A DNA stretch of 64,000 nt. Origin: Odobenus rosmarus divergens (taxonomy: Eukaryota > Chordata > Mammalia > Carnivora > Odobenidae). Below the pieces are notes generated by a model. The model searched no databases and was not told the DNA's origin. It worked only from the letters and a program-made list of their open reading frames with translations. The position numbers were made by a program, and so were the translations under genes. The stretch is taken from contig NW_004450662.1 of assembly GCF_000321225.1 (NCBI RefSeq), positions 683,910 through 747,909 on the forward strand, given 5' to 3'. Positions 58,700-64,000 of this stretch are shown in pieces (within the stretch, counting starts at the first letter, position 1; each line of letters opens with the position of its first letter).

Positions 58700-58880
58700 G
58701 CGAAGTAGTTTCACATATATTATCTAACATGATCACTTCCACTCTGTAAAAGTAAATGGGGCAGAGACTATCCATCTCATTCTCACAATGAGGAACCTGA
58801 GGCCCAGAAAGATGGTGACCCACCCAAGGTCATACAAGGTCATGCAATCAGTAGGTGGCAGCTAGTTAATGGCTCCAGAT
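58700..58880. repeat. MIR
   Basis: 'cacatatattatctaacatg', then 'atgaggaacctgaggcccag', then 'gacccacccaaggtcataca', then 'gcaatcagtaggtggcagct'. Confidence 0.7.
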
Positions 58881-59099
58881 CCACAATGATGCTTGCTGCC
58901 AGCCATCCCCATCCCTCTGAAAAGAGAAACATTGCTACTTAGGCTGCATCAAGAGGACCCTCTTAGCTAAAAATACCTCATGCAAATGAATTCTCCTCGA
59001 GGGATGAGAATACACAACCAAACAATCAGTGAGGGAGTAAATGCATTTAACATGAAAATGGAGACCAGGAAATTGGCTCTCCTTTCCCCTCTCAAAGTG

Positions 59100-59312
59100 C
59101 CTGTCCTCAAACCCACTGCTCAGTGTCACTTGTGTGCTTGTAAGAAATGCAGAATTATATGTCAATTATACCTCAATAAAAAAAAGAAGAAAAGAAAGTT
59201 TTTTAAAAATGCAGAATCTGGGGATCCACTGCAGACCCATTGAATCAGAATCTGCATTTTAACAAGATTCCCAGGTGATTCATATGCAGATTATCGTTTG
59301 AGAAGCACTGAT
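59100..59312. mobile_element. MER5A split by a micro-insertion
   Basis: The left part ends 'tgtaagaaatgcagaatt'. The right part begins 'aaatgcagaatctggggatc' and continues 'ccattgaatcagaatctgca', then 'aacaagattcccaggtgatt', then 'gtttgagaagcactgatct'. Confidence 0.75.
59158..59206 (+). mobile_element. About 48-bp L1-tail-like insertion in MER5A
   Basis: 'atatgtcaattatacctcaa' followed by 'taaaaaaaagaagaaaagaa' is an L1-like last few bases plus an A-rich tail. The interrupted MER5A text 'aaatgcagaat' is present on both sides, as expected of a target-site duplication. Confidence 0.65.
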
Positions 59313-61030
59313 CTAGAATAATTCAGACAGGAAATCATTTTGCCATTGATATAGTCCTGAATTCACCTTGTCAAGGAAGAGCTCTGTTTTGCACTGCTGG
59401 GCCAAGAAGACTTTTAGGATCTATGTACCTAATTGCCTGCCTTCACTCCTTCCCTGAGCAAATCCATCCAATTGCCTACATCAATTTGTCTACCTCAATC
59501 CCAATTGGCTCTTACCTTGACAGAACATATCCAAAGAGACCATAGTTGGGGGAAATCTTTGCTTCAGAACAGACTTCATAGAGCTGGAAAGGGAATGAAC
59601 TTGACCTAACCCAGATCATCCCAAAGGTCTCTTGCATTCTTAAAATCCCATGGTCAATGTTTCTATTGCATTCTTGGTTTGAGTTCCTTGTTCTATGTAG
59701 GTTTCAGAACTTTTGCTTGCCCTGATATCTGACATTTCCCTGCACTTTTAACCTATTTACCTGGAAATAAATTTACTTCCATTGCTGACTGCTCTCCTAA
59801 CTACTTCTGACCTATCCTATCTGGAGTGTCACCCAGTAGTAATTGTCTCTACATGGTCACTCTTATTTGAACTGATCCTTCTGGGGTCCAGAGGAATAGT
59901 TTTCTCAGAATATTTTTGGGAAAGGCATGCTCAGCCCATGACCCAGTTTCAGTTGTTTTGCAAAAATAAGGCAGCTATACCTGGCTCTTTCCCTTGGAGA
60001 TGTGGGGACACATTACATCATGCACGGGGAGGTCTCCAAGGGTCCCACACAAAGATGCACCATTATTGAACAGTATTATTATCCTATTGCCCCTCAATTA
60101 AAATAAGTGGCACTTAAAAATGCAGTAACAGCTGCTCCCAGCAGTGTCTCCTTGCAAAGCATTTGGATTCTCAGGTTTTCTTTTTCCCTACAGCATTTTA
60201 CATCTTTGTTTAAGCTGTGCTTCACACTCACCACTGTAAAATCCACAGGAATCCCAAACGTGAAATGCCCAATTCAATCCAAAACCAAAAAAGAGCTCAA
60301 GGCCCAAGAGAATGCTATACCTGGACCCTGAAGGTCTTTTGCCATAAGAGCATTTTGTAGCAGAAGCTTAATGGGGTCTTCCTGTAATGCAGTCAAATCC
60401 ACAGTCTTCACACTTGGGTCCTATAAGAAGCTAGTGGCATGCAGCGAAAGGAAACACAATATGTCAACTACATATGTTTACCATTGGGGAAAAAATTCAA
60501 ATGCATCTGACTCAAAAGAGAAGGATTTTCATGCTTCTTTTCTACAGTATATTTCATGCCATAAAATAATTAGTGTCAAATATAGAAAATGAAAAGATAA
60601 TCAACAGAAATAAGTTAACTCTTCATACCTTCTGTTGTCTTCTCAAACTTCCAACAACTTCTTCTTCCTTACTCTTAGCTAATGACCTTCCTTCTTTCTT
60701 TGAGAGCTAGTGAAGAAGACCTTCCATAAAGCTGTATCTTCTCACATCTGAGCCCTTATTCTGACTTCCTGTATGCTAATCATTGATGAACAGAGTTTAC
60801 TGCTAGCCCAAACCAGTTCCTAAACCTGGGTACTAGATCTCATCACCTTTCCCCACTCATGAATACCACTACAGAAATTCTCTTCTCTCTCATTCAACAT
60901 CCCTTATTTCCTCTTGACTACTGAACCATTCCCATGAACATCCAAGCATACTATAGTTCACATTAAAAAAAGACTCTTTTTAAATTACACCTACATCTTC
61001 TTCAACTTACTGCTCCCTTCCCCCCCCCTT
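59313..61030. other. Unassigned non-coding sequence
   Basis: No gene or repeat family recognised. AT-rich. Confidence 0.3.
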
Positions 61031-61034
61031 TTTT

Positions 61035-61910
61035 TTAATTCTCCATTAAACAAAATTCGCTGCAAGTATTGTCTGTATTCATTGTCTTTGATTTCTTTTC
61101 TTCTATGCCCTCTTGAACATCTTCCAATCTGGCTTTCACACCTCTGCCCATCTCCAATAAAACTGCTCTTATGAAGGTCAACAGTGAACAACATGAGGCT
61201 ATATCAACTTCGAATTTTCAGTCCTTATTTCATTTGTTCTATTAGCAGCATTTGATAGGATTGATCACTTCCTCCTTGACACACTCTCTTCACTTGACTT
61301 TCAGGACTCAAACAAAATTGATTTTCTTTTTATCACACTGGTAGATCCTTCTTGGTCCCCTTCTCTGGTTCCTCCTCAGTTCCCTGATTTTTAAACCTTT
61401 GAGTGTCTCTGGGCTGGAGCCTTAGTCCTCTCCATTCTCTGGCTACATTCATTCCCTCAGTGATCCCATCTCCATGAGGGTTTTAAATGTCTGTTCATGC
61501 CAGATGACTACCAACCCTGACATCCATCTTTAACTCCAGATATTGGCTGTGTAATAGATGTCTCAAACTTCACATGTCCCAAACTGACATCTTTATCTTT
61601 CTCTTCAAAGCCACTCCTCCCTCAACTGTTCCCATTTCAGTTAAAGGCAACTCATCTTTTATTTGTTCAGGCCAAAACCATGTTTTCATCCATGATTTCT
61701 TTCCTTCCACGGCCAAGCCCTCAGAACTTCTGTTTTATTGACCATCAAACCGTTGAGAACATGATGACTTCTAATCAAGCACCTGCTCCCACCTTGGTTC
61801 AAGCCACCACTATTTCTCACCTCCTAAACAGCCTCTGGGTTCTGTTCCCATTCCCTACAGTCCACATAGCAGCAAAATGGATCCTTTTAAAATATATTAA
61901 ATCATAGTCA
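61035..61910 (+). mobile_element. L2 LINE fragment from the reverse-transcriptase region
   Basis: 'attagcagcatttgatagga' and 'ttgatcacttcctccttgac' correspond to the 'SAAFD..DHSLL' segment of L2/CR1-type reverse transcriptase. 'catgccagatgac' is the decayed catalytic (Y)ADD region with one extra base. 'cagttaaaggcaactcatct' and 'gcaaaatggatccttttaaa' follow in order. No frame is intact. Confidence 0.75.
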
Positions 61911-61959
61911 CTTCTGCTCACCTTCTAATGGTTTCACATCTTGCTTAATGGCTAAGTCA

Positions 61960-62110
61960 AGTTATCATTTTTAGGGCTGCATTTACATACTTTTGAAATG
62001 ATGACAACCGTGCTACCTACCTCACAGGATCACTGTGAAAAGTGAATACAATAATGCTTGTAACTTCCTTAGGACAGTTCCTGGAATGTCCTAAAAGCCC
62101 CCAAATATAC
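61960..62110. repeat. MIR/L2 end
   Basis: 'ctacctcacaggatcactgt' and 'taggacagttcctggaatgt'. Confidence 0.45.
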
Positions 62111-63370
62111 ACTATCATCACCATCACCATGCATACATTGATAATATACTCAGTCAATAAGATCAATAGTATTATATGTCTACAAAGTATAATAAGATTT
62201 AAAGATAAAACTAGGAATTCTGTTCTACTTTCTGTCCATGTATTCTAAAGAGCCAGACTTAACACCAGGCACATCATAAGCCCTCTTAGGCATGGAGATA
62301 AATAAGATTGCTCAACGGGCAATGAAAGTTTCTTAGTGGAAACAAACTAATAACAAAGTCAGTGAGGTAGGGAAAGTCAGCGACAACCAAGAACGCGGAT
62401 AGGAAGTCTATCCTGGGCACAACCATCCATGGGCATTCTGTCTCCCTGACTTTTCTTCTGCCAACTCTAAACTCTGCAGCCCTGCCTCTTGAGTGGAAGG
62501 CGGTCAGACATTCATGACAATCTGCAACCGGACCCTTCAAATCCCTCTTGCTACCTTCCCACCCCCTACCTGTGCTCTGACATCCCCATTTCTGCTCTTT
62601 CCCCAGTCCTCCCATTGGGCCCCTCTCTTGCTTTGTGAGGAGAGCTGTGTCAGCTCTAAACCAGCTGGCAGAGAGACCCGTAGGAAAAGGTGAGTGCATC
62701 TTTGTGCTGGCGTCTAGTGATTTTTTTCCATGTGTGTGGTTTCTTTTTCCCCCCTAAATTGACTATTACCGTTTTCTTATTTTTTTTCTTTCCTATCTGA
62801 ATGGTACCACTAATGCAGTGAGAGAGAAAAAGAAAAAGAGCCAAAGCCCATTAAAATATAACAACAAAATAACCCAAGGCTCAGAATGCTGAGGTGGCTT
62901 CAAGGAGTCCTCTTTTCCTTTCTCATTATCTCTCGAATTCAGCCACCTTCCCCCCGAATCAAGCCCCTCCCTTCTCCCTCTTCCTTGATGTTTTTATTTT
63001 CCACACTTGGCCTCCTAGTTTCCCACATTTTCTTTTCTTCCCTTCCATTGACCTGTCCTTCTTCTCTCTGTCCCTCCTTCCCTGAAAGATTTCCCTTTAC
63101 AGCCTCAGCCTCTTTTCTCAGCCATTTCATGAGCTATTGTTACAGGGTCCCTGTGCTATTAATTCTCACAAGAGCAACATCCTGAGGACACAGTGAGGAT
63201 GGTGGTGAAGGCAAACCAAAGGATGTAGAAGACTAGCTATTCCATCCCCCAGCAACCCATTAGCAGCAGATGATGAAAGACAGGCAAAAAGCAGGAATGG
63301 GGACCCTGCTGGGAAAAGCAAAGAGCACAGGGTTCTGAAGCAGCAAGTCACACAGAAAAAAATTGGGGCC
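62111..63370. other. Unassigned non-coding sequence
   Basis: Pyrimidine-rich at 62900-63110. No gene or repeat family recognised. Confidence 0.3.
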
Positions 63371-63374
63371 GGGG

Positions 63375-63680
63375 GAGAAGACAGGCTCTGCTGTTGAGTT
63401 GCTTGGTAACTATACATAGGTCATTAAACCTTAGGAGCCTCACCTGTAAAATGGGCATCACGAACTTCACCTACCTCTTAGCCTTCGTGAAGATCAAATA
63501 AATGGTATGTAAGAGAAGTTAGTATAACTACAAACTGCTCTACAAAATAAGGTGGTTCTTATTATTACCTGTGGAATCTCTTTTGAGGATAAGATATGTA
63601 TTTATTCATCCTTGTGGCCCCAGAATTAGCAGATGACCTTGCACATGGTAGGCTGTCAGTGAATCATGGAAGACAATTGA
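63375..63680. repeat. MIR then L2-like end
   Basis: 'taggagcctcacctgtaaaa', then 'tgggcatcacgaacttcacc', then 'cttgcacatggtaggctgtc'. Confidence 0.6.
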
Positions 63681-63799
63681 ATTGAATTTCCATTCTTCTC
63701 ACATACTCTGGAAACTCCCTAAATGTTTTATTTCAACAATAGCCATTTTTTTCTACTTCTCAAAATTACCAGGACTAAATAAAACACGTTACTGCACTG

Positions 63800-63905
63800 T
63801 AATGAAATAGTTCCTATGCAGCCATTAAAAATCACCTGTTTAATGAGTTTGAATAGTCTGACAAAATGCTCCTGTTATGTTGTTAAGTTTTAAAAACAAG
63901 ATACA
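63800..63905 (+). mobile_element. Old L1M 3' fragment
   Basis: 'atgcagccattaaaaatcac', then 'aatgctcctgttatgttgtt', then 'aaaaacaagatac' resembles the ORF2 end of an old L1M in sense. It is the site where the young L1 begins. Confidence 0.55.
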
Positions 63906-64000
63906 GGGGGGCGGAGCAAGATGGCGGAGGAGTAGGAGACCTGGATTTCGTCTGGTCTCAGGAATTCAGCTGAATAGGGATCAAACCATTCTGAACACCT
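63906..64000 (+). mobile_element. Young L1: intact 5' end (runs off the window)
   Basis: 'ggggggcggagcaagatggc' followed by 'ggaggagtaggagacctgga', 'gaattcagctgaatagggat' and 'aaaccattctgaacacc' is the extreme 5' UTR of a carnivore L1. Having the 5' terminus suggests a copy that is not truncated. The rest is outside the window, so ORF1/ORF2 integrity cannot be judged. Confidence 0.85.
63917..63927 (+). promoter_or_regulatory. YY1-type site at the L1 5' end
   Basis: 'caagatggcgg' matches the YY1 motif. In human L1 a YY1 site near the 5' end positions transcription start. The same role here is inferred by analogy. Confidence 0.6.

Overview
The window is a mammalian nuclear, largely intergenic region from a carnivoran. 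The main evidence is nine tRNA-derived SINEC copies, with a 'cctgggtggctcagt' head and an 'aaataaataaaatctt' tail, plus carnivore-type L1 3' ends. The SINEC body text ('ccctgctcagcagggagtctgcttctccc') reads more like arctoid carnivores (bear, seal, mustelid) than dog or cat. That placement is from memory of family consensuses and no species is claimed. I see no intron-containing gene, no structural RNA gene and no CRISPR. Nearly everything recognisable is a transposable element, a microsatellite, or an mRNA copied by L1 machinery.

Two processed retrocopies are the only gene-derived sequences. (1) At 6941-7865 there is a ferritin heavy chain (FTH1) retrocopy. It has a complete 183-codon reading frame, all ferroxidase residues, a 5' UTR with a recognisable iron-responsive element, a poly(A) signal, an A-rich tail and a 9/10 target-site duplication. 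(2) At 28816-31512 there is an SLC35A4 retrocopy. It keeps the upstream ORF for the SLC35A4 microprotein open to codon 98 of 103, while the main transporter frame carries three frameshifts. This copy landed inside the 3' UTR of a carnivore L1 whose two halves lie at 28358-28815 and 31513-31567.

Layout. 1-5890: ancient repeats (L1 pieces, MIR) and unassigned sequence, with a diverged 65-bp repeat pair at 2592/4210. 5895-6056: a 50-N assembly gap between a poly(T) run and a SINEC end. 6258-7875: MER5-like, L1 and SINEC sequence, then the FTH1 retrocopy. 9400-13790: MIR, L2 and SINEC, then an L1 insertion with two successive 3' ends inside one perfect 15-bp target-site duplication. 13790-22280: mostly unassigned single-copy sequence, with a MER20. 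22286-27560: SINECs, microsatellites, L2. 28358-31567: L1 with nested SLC35A4. 32700-42115: MER5A, L2, MIR, an MLT2-like LTR with a large GATA array, SINECs, L1 fragments. 45400-50030: MIR split by a tiny L1, and older L1 3' ends. 53486-54917: a nested tail-to-tail SINEC pair, then a 204-bp duplication flanking a second MLT2-like LTR. 58560-62110: MIR, MER5A with a micro-insertion, and an L2 reverse-transcriptase fragment. 63906-64000: the intact 5' end of a young L1 that runs off the window.

The unifying process is L1 activity. L1 enzymes inserted L1 itself, the SINECs and both mRNA retrocopies. Target-site duplications are readable for most of these, so the order of several nested events can be deduced. 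I found no multi-gene system. The strongest leads are the two retrocopies, which keep regulatory or upstream-ORF information that most processed pseudogenes lose.
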